Notes: generated from the letters alone by a model not told the origin. A DNA stretch of 64,000 bases from Trissonchulus latispiculum (GCA_030248195.1 JASAND010010611.1:1-64000); one strand, 5' to 3'; shown: positions 9,650-21,200, counted from the first letter of the stretch. Program-made: numbers and translations.

Positions 9650-10306
9650 ACGCACTAGGTAAGCATGCCAGGCATGCTCGTTGCGTTAATTCGAGACCTC
9701 CCCGTAGCTTCCGAGGAAGCAGGTCCGACTTTGCGCAACTTCGTGCTTTCATATGAACGCGGGTCTGATCGCTGATTCGCTAACTAAGGCTTACGGTAAG
9801 CAATTTATTAATTTTCTTTTTAGTTAAACAGACCTTAGCCAGGTTAATGCAATTATGCAATTAAAAAAACTAATTCGACAACTGTGTAGCATTTTTTTCT
9901 GCTCTTTCCACTGATAAAAAATTGTTGCAAAAGAAAAAGCAATGTAGTCAGCCGCAATTTTTATATCATTACCCACCCTGCCGGTCGACATACATTGGCT
10001 AGCGGGTCGGGCCGGGCCGAGAAATGTTGTAATTGCGGGCAGGAGCTGGCCGAAATGGGCCGGATTAACTCTAGAAAATGTTGTGAAATCACTAAAAATA
10101 GCTAACATTTTTACAGGAAAATTTAACATTGTGTAGCATAAATTAGCCAGGCCGAACCGGGCCGGGTTGGGCTGAGCAAGATTTTGGAGCAGGCCGGGCC
10201 GAGCCGGGCCCAAAAAATCCTGCCCATACTCATCTTTTGGGGAGCTCCCGAGTTAACACACTGAGCTGAGCAAGCCTAGCATGCTTAGTACATTGCACTT
10301 AATGTC
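9650..10306. mobile_element. MULE-like foldback element, degenerate
   Basis: The left end (GCATGCTCGTTGCGTTAATT, then CGAGACCTCCCC) and the right end at about 10228-10295 (GGGGAGCTCCCGAGTTAACA, then GAGC...CTAGCATGC) are inverted relatives of the ends of the element at 10307-11318. Its interior at 9755-9960 also matches, inverted, the interior of that element (10465-10640). No transposase. Confidence 0.5.
9975..10230. repeat. GGGCCGGGCC-rich fragment, probable hAT-type remnant
   Basis: Clusters of GGGCCGGGCCGA at 10008-10022 and of AACCGGGCCGGG and GGGCCGAGCCGGGCCC at 10155-10210 flank a short AT-rich core, as in the intact hAT elements at 10641 and 25569. No target duplication found. Confidence 0.4.
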
Positions 10307-11318
10307 AAGAGTACATAATAAAGAATGAAACTCTTACACTAGCCTGTACAAATTATGCTAGGTATGCTCCGTTCATTAACTCGGGACCCCCCCGTAACTT
10401 TGTAGCATTTTTTCTGCTCTTTCCAATGATATAAAAATTGTTGCACAATACAAAAATTCGCAGGAATGTAGTGTGCAACAATTTTTATATCATTGGAAAG
10501 AGCAGAAAAAATGCTACAAAGTTGTCGAATTAGTTTTTTAATTGCATTAACCTAATTAAAGTTATAATTAATTAATTAAAATAACTAATAAATTACGTAC
10601 AGTAAGCTGTAGGCTAGTGGGCCAATCAGCGAGCAGGCACTAGTGTTGTTGCCCGGCCGGGTGGTAAACGGCCAGCGGGCGGCCGGCCGCCGGCCGGGCG
10701 GCCGTTGACCGGCCGGCCAAGAGGTGCACTTGGCCGGACGGCCGGGGGGCCGGCCGGCCGGTCGGCCGTTTCAGGCCGGCCAGCCGGCCGTTGGACGGCC
10801 GGTAAACGGCCGACTGGCCGGCCGCGCTTATATTTCAGCGGTTTATCAAACTTTTCTCAGAAAATCTATTTTAAGTTGTGCTGATACATTTTTATATCTT
10901 GATTTCTTATTCTGGCACTCATGGGTCAGCCTTCCGGCCATTTTTAGTATTTGATTCGTCAGCCGGCCGTTTTTGGCGGGTTGGGCCGTCGAACGCGGCC
11001 GGCCGTTTCTTGCCGGCCGGGCCGTCGGCCGGCCAGCCGTTTTCGGCCGGCCGGGCCGTCGGCCGGCCAGCCGTTTTCGGCCGGCCGGCCGGCCGTCTTC
11101 AGAAGGTCGGCCGGCCGTTAACGGCCGGCCGACGAAAATTTCGGCCGGTCAACAACACTAGCAGGCACACGCTTATATGAAAGCGTGTAATTAGTGCAAA
11201 GTGGGACCCCCCCGGAAGTTCCGGGGGGGGGGGGGTGCCGAGTTAATGAACCGAGCATACCTAGCATGATTTGTACATGCTAGTGTAAGAGTATCATACT
11301 CTTATATTATGTACTCTT
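10307..11318. mobile_element. MULE-like foldback element
   Basis: Starts AAGAGTACATAATA and ends TATTATGTACTCTT. Flanks are CTTAATGTC and GTTAATGTT, a 9-bp duplication with two differences, as Mutator-like elements make. Long subterminal inverted arms include GGTATGCTCCGTTCATTAAC and its diverged complement. A hAT element (10641-11160) is inserted inside. No coding capacity. Confidence 0.65.
10641..11160. mobile_element. Non-autonomous hAT element with GGCCGGCC arrays
   Basis: Terminal inverted repeats TAGTGTTGTTG / CAACAACACTA fit the hAT consensus start, and the 8-bp target duplication GCAGGCAC is perfect (10633-10640 and 11161-11168). Both ends are arrays of GGCCGGCCG/CGGCCGG; the middle 150 bp are AT-rich. 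The GPARP-type ORFs here are artefacts of the arrays. Confidence 0.92.
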
Positions 11319-12093
11319 GTTAATGTTAAGAGCTTTTTACTGTTATCTATTACAGTATCCTTGGCTGAAACTTAACTGGTTAACACACAGTTAACGTTGA
11401 GACTAACTTAACGTCAAGCTGATCTTCCTCGCCCTCGCTCCTCATTCAGCAACAACGTAAGGCATTTCGAATAAATGATGAAATTCCCAGAATTTTCGTG
11501 GCAAGGGATGCTTTAGTGCTGGTTTTGTAATAGATTACCTAAGCCGAACTATATAATTTTTATATCGTTAAAAAGATCTCATTCTACGCAACATAATGAT
11601 ATAAAAATTATTGCTGTAGGATTTTTCTAGCTCAAGTTATAGTATTTAATTTGTCGAAAACGCCCGTTTTTAAAAAATGTCAGCGTTGTATGTTTACATG
11701 CTGAGAAGCCCCCCCCCGAGATTTCGGCCTTAATGTTTCGAGCATCTTGCAAGCTTATTCTATTAGGAAGAGCTGAGTGTCTTACTCATGGTATTATAGA
11801 CTCTTGTTCTTAGTAAACTGTAAAATGAAAGTGCAAGGCATGCAAAGTAATAATAACTTTGGTATTTCGTTTCCCTAGGGAGCCTTGCTTGTCCGATACT
11901 TCAAAAATAACTGTACGTGTACCTACATCAAAAATCAGAAGATTATGTTAATCAAATACGTTCTAAACGGAAATAATTCAGACTCAATAAAACGCTGGAG
12001 ACTACGCCTCAAGCAGAGTTCCTATTTTAGGTTCAGCAGAAAAGAGCGTAGGTATTCAGCAGACAGTCCATAAAACCTATAATTCTTGCACAG
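11319..12093. other. No supported gene; contains a further MULE-like right end
   Basis: At 11717-11815 the order CGAGATTTCGGCCTTAATG, CGAGCAT, GAGTGTCTTACTCA, TATTATAGACTCTT parallels the right end of the 10307-11318 element. The rest is AT-rich. A frame at about 11960-12055 (IKRWRLRLKQSSYFRF) could be an exon of the gene ending at 15135, but no clean splice pair was found. Confidence 0.4.
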
Positions 12094-12115
12094 AATGACA
12101 GCTACGCCACTGCAG
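12094..12115 (+). CDS. Candidate 22-nt micro-exon (NDSYATA) of an unknown host gene
   Basis: AATGACAGCTACGCCACTGC plus AG lies between a pyrimidine-containing acceptor (AATTCTTGCACAG) and a consensus donor (GTAAGT). It ends in phase 1, matching the phase at which the exon at 14999 begins. Evidence is splice-site and phase agreement only. Confidence 0.35.
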
Positions 12116-12661
12116 GTAAGTAACCTAATAACACTTACAGTCTATCCAAAAGACGAAAATGTTATCATTGTAAATGCAAATATAAGAGATAGTTTACTTA
12201 CATAAATCAGTACTACTTAACAGAACCTTTCAACAGATTGGCCTGACTCAGTAAGGATATGCTGCTTCTAATTAGTTAAAAGGAAGAGCCTGTAGACAGG
12301 TTTGTTAAGATTCTGCTAAACTGAAAACCCTCAAGCATCGTTAGCTCGGGAAAATAGATTGAAAACAAATTAGTTCTGCAAGCGTTTAGAATCTTTTCAA
12401 GCTTTACTTACAGCACCGTGGCTGTCTACTGAAATTAAGCTGTGTCTTTTCGCAGATTTTCCACATATTTTGATATCTAAGCTTAAAACTCTACAAACTA
12501 CACCCAAACTCTGAGCTTTGAATCATCTTTTCCTTCAAGCAGAAATTTTTGTGAAGTATTTGTGCTCGTTTTCTGCGACTTTTGTTTCAGATTGAGGGGA
12601 CGTTGAGACCATCGTGATTCAGCAGTAGTCTATTTTTTAAGTTTTGACCGATGTATGTATG

Positions 12662-14939
12662 TGTTGTAGCAAAGTAGTCCAATTGGCATTGTAGTACAGT
12701 GCCAATAAATTCCGGCGCAGTAGTATAAGGTTTGGTAAACTTGTGCAACACTCGTTTCAAAGCAGCGTTGGACTATTTTTCCAAATATTTCTGACATAGT
12801 ACTAAAGTGCCAAGACCTTGGAAAAGTCAAGAAGAAAGGCCTTACTCTCACGCTGATCCTGATTGTCGAATGCAGCAAATGTTAAGCGGTCACTTTCATA
12901 AGTGTACATGTACTTTCATTTTTACTAAGTTTCTCACTTCAGTTTTGTTATTATACTGAATTTTGATCTTGGTTTTGATCAATTTTGAGAATTTTGTTTC
13001 GAGAGGCAGATAGAAAAATAATAATAATTACCAAATAATCAAAATTTTGCTGAATTCTGCTGCACTGTCCTTCAGAAAGCGAAACGCAGACTCAAATTTT
13101 AAAACATTTTCTGAATTTCAAAGTTTTTAAATTCCAAACTAAGGATAGGTTTGTTTGTTTTTGTTAACATCTTTTAGCTTCTTGCTGCTCTGCTTGTTGT
13201 TTGTATCCTTAGTCTGGAATTTAAAAAATTTGAAATTCAGAAACTATTTAAAATTTGAGTCTTTGCATTTCGTTTTTGAACATTTTGACTATACTATCGA
13301 CTATATAATTACTATTATTTTTTTCTATCTGCCTCTCAAGGTTTAAGTTAATACGCAAATACCCCTTAACGTTTGCTGCATTAGACAATCAGAATCAGCG
13401 CCAGAGTAAGACCTTTCTTCTTGGTCAAGCGTTGTACTACATACATACTTGTACTACTTTTTTAAGGATGTCTTGGCATTGTAGTACTATGCCAGAAGTA
13501 TACTTGGAAAAGTAGTCCAACGCTGCCTTGAAACGAGCGCTGTACTAAAGTCTGACACAAAAATGTGTGTACAAAATCTGTAAGGCCTCCAGTGAACTAA
13601 ATATACGTCGTAACCCCATAAAACCATATATTTTCGGAATCCTTGCAGCGAGACGAACATTTTTATAAAATTTAAATTTTTTTAAAAATTCAAAAATTTT
13701 AAAATATTGGTTTTTCGGGGAATTTTTTCGGACCGTTCAAGGTATTCAGCTCATTCATTCCGAAAAATTTTCCCATCCGAAGACGCATCGATTGACACAA
13801 GAACGGAAAAAATCGGTTGAGAAATAAGCATTTTATTCTAAAAACTCGTTTTTCCATTTTCTTTGATGTTTGCCGCTTTTTGCAGCTTTGACTGGTTGTT
13901 ACTCACGACTCGCTCAACGGAAATTTTTTTCGATTAGATTTTCAGGACCGCCTAGGCGTCCGCTTTCAACTGATATATGTGGTATTTCAAATTTTAAAAG
14001 TTGATTTTTTTGAAAAATACCACTTTTTGACCAAAAATTTCGGCATAGCGATTTCAGCAAAAGTGAGTAAAAATAGCGTAATCATAAAGTTCAATTTGAG
14101 CTGAATACAACGATATAAAGTTTTCGTGGCTACGACTTATATTGCGTCCGCAATGATTTTTCAAACAATATCCCTTATTTCAGCTGGTTTTTGGCTCTCT
14201 TTGATGTTGCCGCCGTGATTTGACTGAATCAGTGTAAACTAGCAAAAACCAGCTGAAATAAGGGATATTATTTAAAAATTCACTGCTGACGCAATATAAG
14301 TCGTAGCAACAAAACTTTTATATCGTTGGATTCAGCTCAGCTTGAACTTTATGATTATGTTATTTTTACTCACTTTTGCTAATTTTGCTTTGCCGAAATT
14401 TTGGGTCAAAAAGTGGTATTTTTCAAAAAAATCGACTTTCAAAATTTGAAATACCACATATATCAGGTGAAAGCGGACGCCTAGGCGGTCCTGAAAATCT
14501 AATCGAAAAAATTTTCCGTTGAGCGAGTCGTGAGTAACAACCAGTCAAAGCTGCAAAAAGCGGCAAACATCAAAGAAAATGGAAAAACGAGTTTTTAGAA
14601 TAAAATGCTTATTTCTCAACCGATTTTTTTCCGTTCTTGTGTCAATCGATGCGTCTTCGGATGGGAAAATTTTTCGGAATGAATGAGCTGAATACCTTGA
14701 ACGGTCCGAAAAAATTCCCCGAAAAACCAATATTTTAAAATTTTTGAATTTTTAAAAAAATTTAAATTTTATAAAAATGTTCGTCTCGCTGCAAGGATTC
14801 CGAAAATATATGGTTTTATGGGGTTACGACGTATATTTAGTTCACTGGAGGCCTTACAGATTTTGTACACACATTTTTGTGTCAGACTTTAGTTTTCCAA
14901 TGTTCCTACTACAATGCTAATAGGACTGCTTTTACAACA
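12662..14939. mobile_element. Palindromic foldback element (host of the 13544-14893 element)
   Basis: TGTTGTAGCAAAGTAGTCC at the left is mirrored at 14900-14939. The arms at 12680-12890 (CAAGACCTTGGAAAAGTC and the AAGAAAGGCCTTACTCTC part) are mirrored at 13370-13540, and an inner hairpin pairs 12950-13140 with 13155-13345 around AGAGGCAGATAGAAAAATA. Imperfect, so old. No coding potential. Confidence 0.75.
13544..14893. mobile_element. 1.35-kb near-perfect palindromic element
   Basis: ACTAAAGTCTGACACAAAAA begins the element and its complement ends it; the two ~640-bp arms are nearly identical and meet at about 14215 (GCTGGTTTTTG...CAAAAACCAGC). The terminal motif AAAAATGTGTGTACAAA is shared with the element at 23385-24793. 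No clean target duplication was seen. It is inserted in the right arm of an older foldback. Confidence 0.9.
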
Positions 14940-14998
14940 TATATTAGGTATCAGAATATCAATTCCAGTTTAAGTTTCAGTCGGAATTTCAGTTTCAG

Positions 14999-15135
14999 TC
15001 AGTTTATTAAAGAAGCCCGGTTTTCAGCCATCGAATCCATCATTTGATGATGGTGAGACATCACAATATCAGCTGGTGGGCGAACCAATGTTTCGATCAG
15101 GCGCGTCAATTGACGAAGGATATTTTAGCATTTGA
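14999..15135 (+). CDS. Candidate terminal exon of an unknown host gene (44 codons plus stop)
   Basis: After a TTTCAG acceptor the frame reads SLLKKPGFQPSNPSFDDGET, continues SQYQLVGEPMFRSGASIDEG and ends YFSI-stop at 15133-15135. Codon usage and composition (acidic, Ser/Pro/Gln-rich with YxxV and IDEGY motifs) look like the cytoplasmic tail of a membrane protein rather than random AT-rich sequence. The exon begins with two bases that complete the codon left open by the micro-exon at 12094-12115, which gives an alanine-valine junction. The acceptor lies in a TTTCAG-repeat stretch similar to the transposon array at 55245-55750, so the splice site may be transposon-derived. I do not recognise the family, and upstream exons were not found. 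Confidence 0.4.
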
Positions 15136-16811
15136 TTAGCAAAGGTGGGACGCTAGCTTCTGCTCTGACATAGAATATGCAAAGTGTACAGAGATTAAGA
15201 ACCAAACGTAATATATACCTATGTACATATATAGAGCGAGTGAAGGAGCCAAAAGAAGAAACTTATCAAATTTAGACAACTAGATTACATCCCATTCATT
15301 TCTTTACATCTTGTTCCTAACATTCGAAAAACCATAAAAACAGGCAAAAACTTAGCCTGTCCAACTGCTATCTATAAGACAATCTAAAGAAAGTCAAACC
15401 CATTCTAATACAATTATTTTAGTGGCTTTGTGCCATTAGGACTTGAGATTTGACATGTAACAGTTATTTGACACATGTCACGTACCTATTTATTGAGAAG
15501 GCATACATAGTCCATTGGTACTTTCCCTATAAAAGTTTTGGCTTAACTTGAAGGTATGTAGATTTAATTCCGACAGAGTATCAGTTTCAGCTTGACATGT
15601 TCGCCTGCGGTAAAGTACAAGTCAAGTAGGCCACTGTGAAATGTGAGCAACTATCCTCTAAAGGAGTTTGAAAGTTGAAATTCAGGGTGCGATAATGAGC
15701 AAATATGGGGTGGTCAATACATCAAATCTAGTTAGACAGGTTGCAATCATAATGCTCTGATTTCTTAAGGGAAATGTAAATATTCGGAAAATTCATTCTG
15801 CAAATTTTCGATTCCCTCGTCGTTCTCCGCGCTTTTTGTCGTTAACAAAAGTTCGCTATAAAGTATGGATTGGGTCTGAGCCACAGAAGAACTTATGATC
15901 AGGAGAAGTTCCGAATTCCTTGAAGACTAGTTGACACCTGTGATACATGGCTTTACCTACGTATAACACCTAAATAATTGGTTAATGCTGACTGGAACCT
16001 ACGCACGTATGTATCTCAATGAAACAATAAAATAAAATCCGACAAAATATGACCTTCAAGACTGGGAAATCAATCGGCCTCTTACGCAATTTGTATTGTA
16101 ACAGCTACACCTTTTCATGTTCCTGTAAATAATAAACATTGGAGTATGGGCAGATAAAATGCAATTAGTGTTGGCGTGATCTTTCATTTCTACCCAAACG
16201 TAATACATCTCAGAAGTATTCGGATTTTCAGATAGGTTACACAATGATGTGACTTTGATAGATGGTAGCTACCGTAAAGATTATATGCAAACTAACTAAT
16301 ATCTGAGGGAAAATTGATGATATATGGCAAAGACTTATAATTTATGAATAAACCGCAGTAAGAGGAATATTATTCCTTCTTAATTTTTAGTTGGACACCA
16401 AACCTGTGATTATGACTGGAAACCTTTCATTAGTGCAATAAAAACTGAGCCGAGCTGAAGTCAGCAAATATTGGTGCGAGCCAGACATGTGCTGTTAATG
16501 AAGTTTTTAATCAAAATTCTTGAATCCAGGTAGGTATTATTAATAGATTCAGGCAAAAATAGGAAAGCAATGAAAAGAGTTTATAGCAGGATTTCATTGT
16601 CATCAAAAGTATATAAATCAGATATAAAAGAATATACAAGACTGGAGCAACCTGAAATGGAATGTCTAGATTGAAAATTGGAAACAAACATAAATTCTTA
16701 GAAATGGAGGTAATGCAGAAACTAGGAATAGCTGTAGATTACATTAAGGCTAAGTATGTCTTTGTTTTTATAAGTTGTTATTGCGGTTTTTTATTTGATA
16801 AGGAATGTTGT
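15136..16811. other. No supported gene
   Basis: AT-rich sequence with no recognised domain, repeat or splice-supported exon; it may include the 3' UTR of the gene ending at 15135. Short frames at 16056-16244 and 16662-16895 have no signature. Confidence 0.5.
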
Positions 16812-17150
16812 AGCGGGGGTAGTAAGTTTTCTTACCGACTAACGCCGTTACCACACCGACGGAGTGCGGAGACCGTGGCAGAGATGGACAACTGACCGAC
16901 CACAGGAGACGGTAGGAACAGCCTCGCCATACAATAAACAGGGTAAATAACCTGCCCTAAGTGAAGAGATGACTTTCCACTCTCACTGTGTTAGGATTCG
17001 ATCAGGCTACCTACCTAATAGGAGCTCAGTAGACTCAAAGCCTATTTAGAAGTAATAACAATTTAATATAAGAAGAACAATAAGTATAATCATTATATAA
17101 AGATAATATAGAGTATTACGGGCTAAGCCCTCAAGCAAACAAACAAACAA
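16812..17150 (+). mobile_element. Candidate short retroposon ending in (CAAA)n
   Basis: A GC-richer body (ACCGACGGAGTGCGGAGACC) runs to TTACGGGCTAAGCCCTCAAG followed by CAAACAAACAAACAA. The abrupt composition change and simple-repeat tail suggest a SINE or truncated LINE. No polymerase III boxes confirmed. Confidence 0.35.
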
Positions 17151-17241
17151 TTACACGGAATTGGACTTAGAGTAGAAATGGGCCGGACGGCCAACGTACC
17201 AGTACAATATGGTCTGGGGAGAGCAGGGGCAAAGGCGTTTT

Positions 17242-17361
17242 CCCGTTACACAAACCAACAGTACCGTTACACAAACCGTAAGTGCCGTTACGCAAACCAA
17301 AAGTGCGGTTACACAAACCAAAAGTGCCGTTACACAAATAATAGTGCCGTTACGCAAACTA
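17242..17361. repeat. 21-bp tandem repeat, about six units
   Basis: Units of CCGTTACACAAACCAAAAGT plus G with minor changes. The overlapping 'TQTKSAV' and 'CVTALLV' ORFs are products of the repeat. Confidence 0.9.
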
Positions 17362-17702
17362 TTAATCTGTATTGTTCTATCGACACAAATTTTAAGTGTA
17401 TGCTGAAATATCATCAACCAAACGTAATATTAGATAATTATGCGCAATCTGAACTGGCTTTAATTTCATACAAAACACAACTGAACCGACGTTAACCAAT
17501 TACATCTGTTTCATTCAGTGGTGGTCGATTCAATTAAAGTCGTATGTCTTTACGGTTATTGAGGAATTTCACCTCAAGGCTCAAGTCCATGACGTTTTAA
17601 AAATAGGAGTTCTAAAAGTTATCATATTTTCTCGGGGGCCAAAAATTCCCGACAAACTTTATTTAATCTGTTCAATAAATTATTATTATTCCAACATGCC
17701 AG

Positions 17703-18640
17703 CTGTCAGCAGTCGGATACGGAAGAACAGCATTGCCAGTTGCAGGAACCGTTCAAGCCACGGTTCGTTTCAAGGATCGCCAGGCAGACGTCAACCTTAT
17801 CGCGGTCGATGTCAACGATAGGCCTCTGTTCGGAATGGAATGGACCTTTTCCGAGCTCTGAAGATTCAGCTCCGTGCCAATGGTCCAGAAGAGGTCAACT
17901 CAATCGGTCAGATTGACGATGTTCAGGCGAAGTTTCCGAAGCTGTTCAGGGAGGAACTGGGTCCTCTCAAAGGATTCATGCATCGAATCCGATTGAAAGA
18001 TAGAGCGAAGCGAATTGCCAAGAAGCTGCGAAGACCTCCACTGGCATTGATGGAACCTGTCATCGAAGAACTGAAGAGGATGGAGTCAGCCGGTATCATC
18101 AAGAAGGCCGCTGAATGGGTCCATCCAATGGTTGTGGTACCGAAGAAATCTGGCGAAGTTCGCGTGTGCGGCGACATGCGAAACCTCAATCAATCCGTGG
18201 TAGCGGACCAGTACCCGCTGCCCACTACAGAAGAAATCCTCACCGATGTTGGCCAGTCGAAGATCTTCAGCAAGATTGACTTGCGAAAAGCCTACTTCCA
18301 GCTGCCATTGACGAAAGACAGCCGTTAGCTCACTGCATTTCTGACGCCGATCGGATTGTTCCAGTATTGGCGATTGCCTATGGGTTACAAAAGCTCTGCC
18401 AGTGTGTTCCAGAAGTCAATGGAACAGATCCTGTCTGGGCTTCAAGGAGTGGTTCCGTTAGTCGATGATATCCTCATCCATGGGCCGACCAAAGAAATTC
18501 ATGATCAACGATTGCTCAAACTCCTGAGAAGTTGGAGCAACGGTGGAACGACGGAAGCTGTACCTGCACAAAAGCAAAATCGACTTCGTCGGCCACACTC
18601 TTTCCGAAACCGAAGACTGTTCGGAAGTTGAAGACATTCC
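17703..18640 (+). pseudogene. Gypsy protease end and reverse transcriptase
   Basis: The protease tail reads ALPVAGTVQATVRFKDRQ and RPLFGMEW, then a frame change near 17835. RT follows with WVHPMVVVPKKSGEVRVCGD, KIDLRKAYFQLPL, a TAG at 18326-18328, then FQYWRLPMGYKSSASVFQ and the catalytic VDDI box near 18460. A frameshift near 18530 moves to LYLHKSKIDFVGHTLSE. RT copies element RNA into DNA; the breaks make this copy non-functional. Confidence 0.9.
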
Positions 18641-19225
18641 TCGGAGCTCCCACTTACTACCTCAGATTTCTGCCATACTTTTCAACAAGAGTGGAGCCGT
18701 TGAGAGCTGCCGAGCGAAGTTCGTCCTCCCATCAATTGGAGTGGACACAAGAGATGGACGATGCCTACAAAAACATCATCCAAGATCTTTGCAGCAAGCC
18801 GGTCCTAGGATTCTACCGAAAAGGTAGTACGACGTTCGTTACTACCGATGTCTCAACAGTTGGACCGGGTGCTGCTCTCTCTCAAATTCAAGAAGGAAGA
18901 GAAGTCGTCATTGTCTACGCCTCCAGGAGCCTGTCACCTACCGAGAGACGATACTCCGTGACGGAACTGGAAGCCTATGCTGTCGTTTGAACATGTGAGG
19001 AGTGGAAATACCTTCTATGGGGAAATCAATTCACCATAGGATCGGATCAGCAAGCCCTTGATTCATTGGTTCAATACACCGATTGGAGCCAAGGGTCACA
19101 AGCCTCTGCGGATTGCCACGTGGTACTTGCGTCTGGCGGAATTCGACTACAGAGTCGAGTACAAGCCAGGCAAGGACAACGCTCTTGCTGATGTTTTGTC
19201 CAGGTTGCCTTTGCCACCGAAGAAG
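18625..19225 (+). pseudogene. Gypsy RT connection and RNase H
   Basis: LKTFLGAPTYYLRFLPYFST is the RT thumb/connection; VTTDVSTVGPGAALSQ carries the first RNase H aspartate and TELEAYAVV the glutamate. A TGA at 18988-18990 interrupts it where the family has a tryptophan or alanine codon. EYKPGKDNALADVLSR at the end gives the final aspartate. RNase H would remove the RNA strand during cDNA synthesis. Confidence 0.88.
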
Positions 19226-19245
19226 ACTGAAGACATTCCTGAGTC

Positions 19246-20456
19246 TTGGTGCGATGCCTACGTTGCAGCATTTCCATTTCTGCTGTAATTTCCGCAGAAA
19301 AACTGAAGAAAGAAGTCGAAGCTGATCCCGTGCTGAGAAAGTTGATGCCAGTGATGCGACGCCAATGGACGAAGAACGATCAGGTCGATCCTGACCTAAA
19401 GCCGTTCTATCCAGTCCAGAAAGATTTGTCCGAAGTCAACGGCGGTCTTTTCAAGGGAACAGTTCTGATTGTTCCTGAAACTCAGAGAAGACGTGAGCTT
19501 GCCCTATCACATTATGGTCATCCAGGCATTGTTAGGATGAAGCAACGATTGCGAGAAACCTACTGGTGGCCACAGACGCAGAAAGATGCCGAAGATTGGG
19601 TCAACCGATGTGGAGCCTGCCAGCTGTCTGACAAGTCAGCTAAGCCGCTACCTTCAGTGGTACAGCCTACTGAAGTGCCGACAATGCCGTGGACTCGCCT
19701 AGCGTTGGACATTGCGGGACCATTCGCCACTGCTCCATATCATCAACAATTCCTACTTGTGCTCCAGGACTACACTTCCAATTGGCCTGAGGTTGGATGC
19801 TGTTCCAACTACACTACGATGTGATTAAATTCTTGGATTTGGTCTTTGCTCGCCATGGATATCCTGCCAAATTGGTCACTGACGACGGGCCACAATTCAT
19901 TTCTGGAGATTTTGAAACCTACCTCAAGGAGCGCAACATCAGACACTTGAAGACTGCCGTCTACAATCCTATGTCTAATGGAATGGTGAAGAGATTCAAC
20001 CGAGTGCTGAAGGAAGGACTCCAGATTGGATGCCTCGAAGGATCAACGTGGGAGTCATGCAGCAGAAAGATCCTTGTCACTTACCAAAGTACGCCACATT
20101 CCAACACAGGCTTGTCACCGTTCGAAGTTCTTCACGGAAGAAGAAAGATGAAGACGATGCTTACGCCGCCGACCCTACACAAGCCGAAGAAGCCGCGAAT
20201 CATGCCAAAATCCAACAGCCTCATGCCAGGAGATTGGGTTCGATGTCGATTGCCATGTACTCCGAAGGGAAAATCTTCGTGGTCCAAGCCTCTGCGAATC
20301 ATTCGACGGAAGGGCACCAACCGTCACCTACCAACTGAAGAATGGGAAGATATGGCAAGCCAGAAAACTTACCAAAGCCCGTGCCATGTCCGAAGAAAAC
20401 CACGAAGACGAAACACCCATTCATTCTACCACTGCCTCCTGAAACGTAAGACGTAG
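19246..20456 (+). pseudogene. Gypsy integrase with H2C2, core and C-terminus
   Basis: The zinc domain is HYGH...YWWPQTQKDAEDWVNRCG followed by CQLSD. The core has LALDIAGPF (first Asp), a frame change near 19815, VTDDGPQF (second Asp) and NGMVKRFN, where the family has a glutamate (VER): the third catalytic residue reads lysine. A second frame change is likely in the C-terminal region, since WSKPLRIIRR and the overlapping 20030-20338 frame both contain family-like pieces. Confidence 0.88.
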
Positions 20457-20587
20457 CCGAAGTCCCAGCTCCAGATCCGCCTCCGAATCATCAGCCCAAT
20501 AATCAGGGACATCAGCGCCAGCAACGATACCGCCGTATCCCCGATTTCTTCCAGGCCGGATTTGCCAAGGGTCTTCAACCCTCCACG

Positions 20588-20600
20588 GAAGAAAGGGTGA
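20588..20600 (+). other. Polypurine tract
   Basis: GGAAGAAAGGGTGA directly precedes the 3' LTR, the primer position for plus-strand DNA synthesis. Confidence 0.7.
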
Positions 20601-20770
20601 TGTAGTGTGATGTGATGTGTCTGCAGAACTGACATTCACGTGGAACTCTAGACGTTGTTATTGTTATGCTGTGTAATATGCAAATTAGTTTACTGCCTAT
20701 ATAAGTGCTTGTTTGTTTTCTGTGATTAAATCAGTCTGCTTTTTCTCTCTTCTCACAGTCGCCCACTACA
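20601..20770 (+). repeat. 3' LTR of the gypsy element
   Basis: 170 bp from TGTAGTG to CACTACA, a perfect 7-bp terminal inverted repeat in TG...CA form. It contains a TATA box (TATATAAG near 20698) and an ATTAAA polyadenylation signal near 20725. Confidence 0.8.
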
Positions 20771-21200
20771 AAACATGAATTTGGTCAGATGGAAATGCAA
20801 CCGGTTTGATTATTTCAGAGTCAGCCAGTTAGCGTAATTTTACATGTGCAATCGGTTTTTATATATTAGTCAAACTGGGTCAAGTACCTAAATGCTAAAT
20901 CACCCAAACAAAAATTGGCAAACTTCAACGGTTTGTTTCTACAGACAGAATCAACATTATGTTAAGCTGCTAATTTCAGTTTCGTGCTCAGTGACTCCGA
21001 AAACCCTTCCTTGTGCTACTAGTTCAGTGAAAATCACGGCAAATTTAAAAAATAAACATAAAAATATGCACACTTAAAAGGTCAAATGCTTAAAATTTTA
21101 AAAATTATGATTTTATCAGCATCTAGTGTGATGCCTTCATTTCATAGTTTATAAGGCAGTTCAGTGTTCATATTGGTCAAGATATCAAAAGTTATGACAG
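20771..21200. other. No gene seen
   Basis: AT-rich sequence between the LTR and the palindromic element; no motif recognised. Confidence 0.5.

Larger units (their letters stand above)
17700..20770 (+). mobile_element. Ty3/gypsy LTR retrotransposon, 5'-truncated and inactive
   Basis: Order is protease end, RT, RNase H, integrase, polypurine tract and 3' LTR. No 5' LTR or gag lies upstream, so roughly half the element is missing. Frameshifts and nonsense codons interrupt pol at several places, but the sequence is much better preserved than the gypsy copy at 3840-8070. Confidence 0.92.

Noticed and set aside
9824..11180. Gly/Pro/Ala/Arg-rich ORFs
   Set aside because: Products of GGCCGG and GGGCCC arrays in hAT-type elements.
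17151..17495. ORFs with TQTKSAV or VCVTALL repeats
   Set aside because: Translation of a 21-bp tandem repeat.
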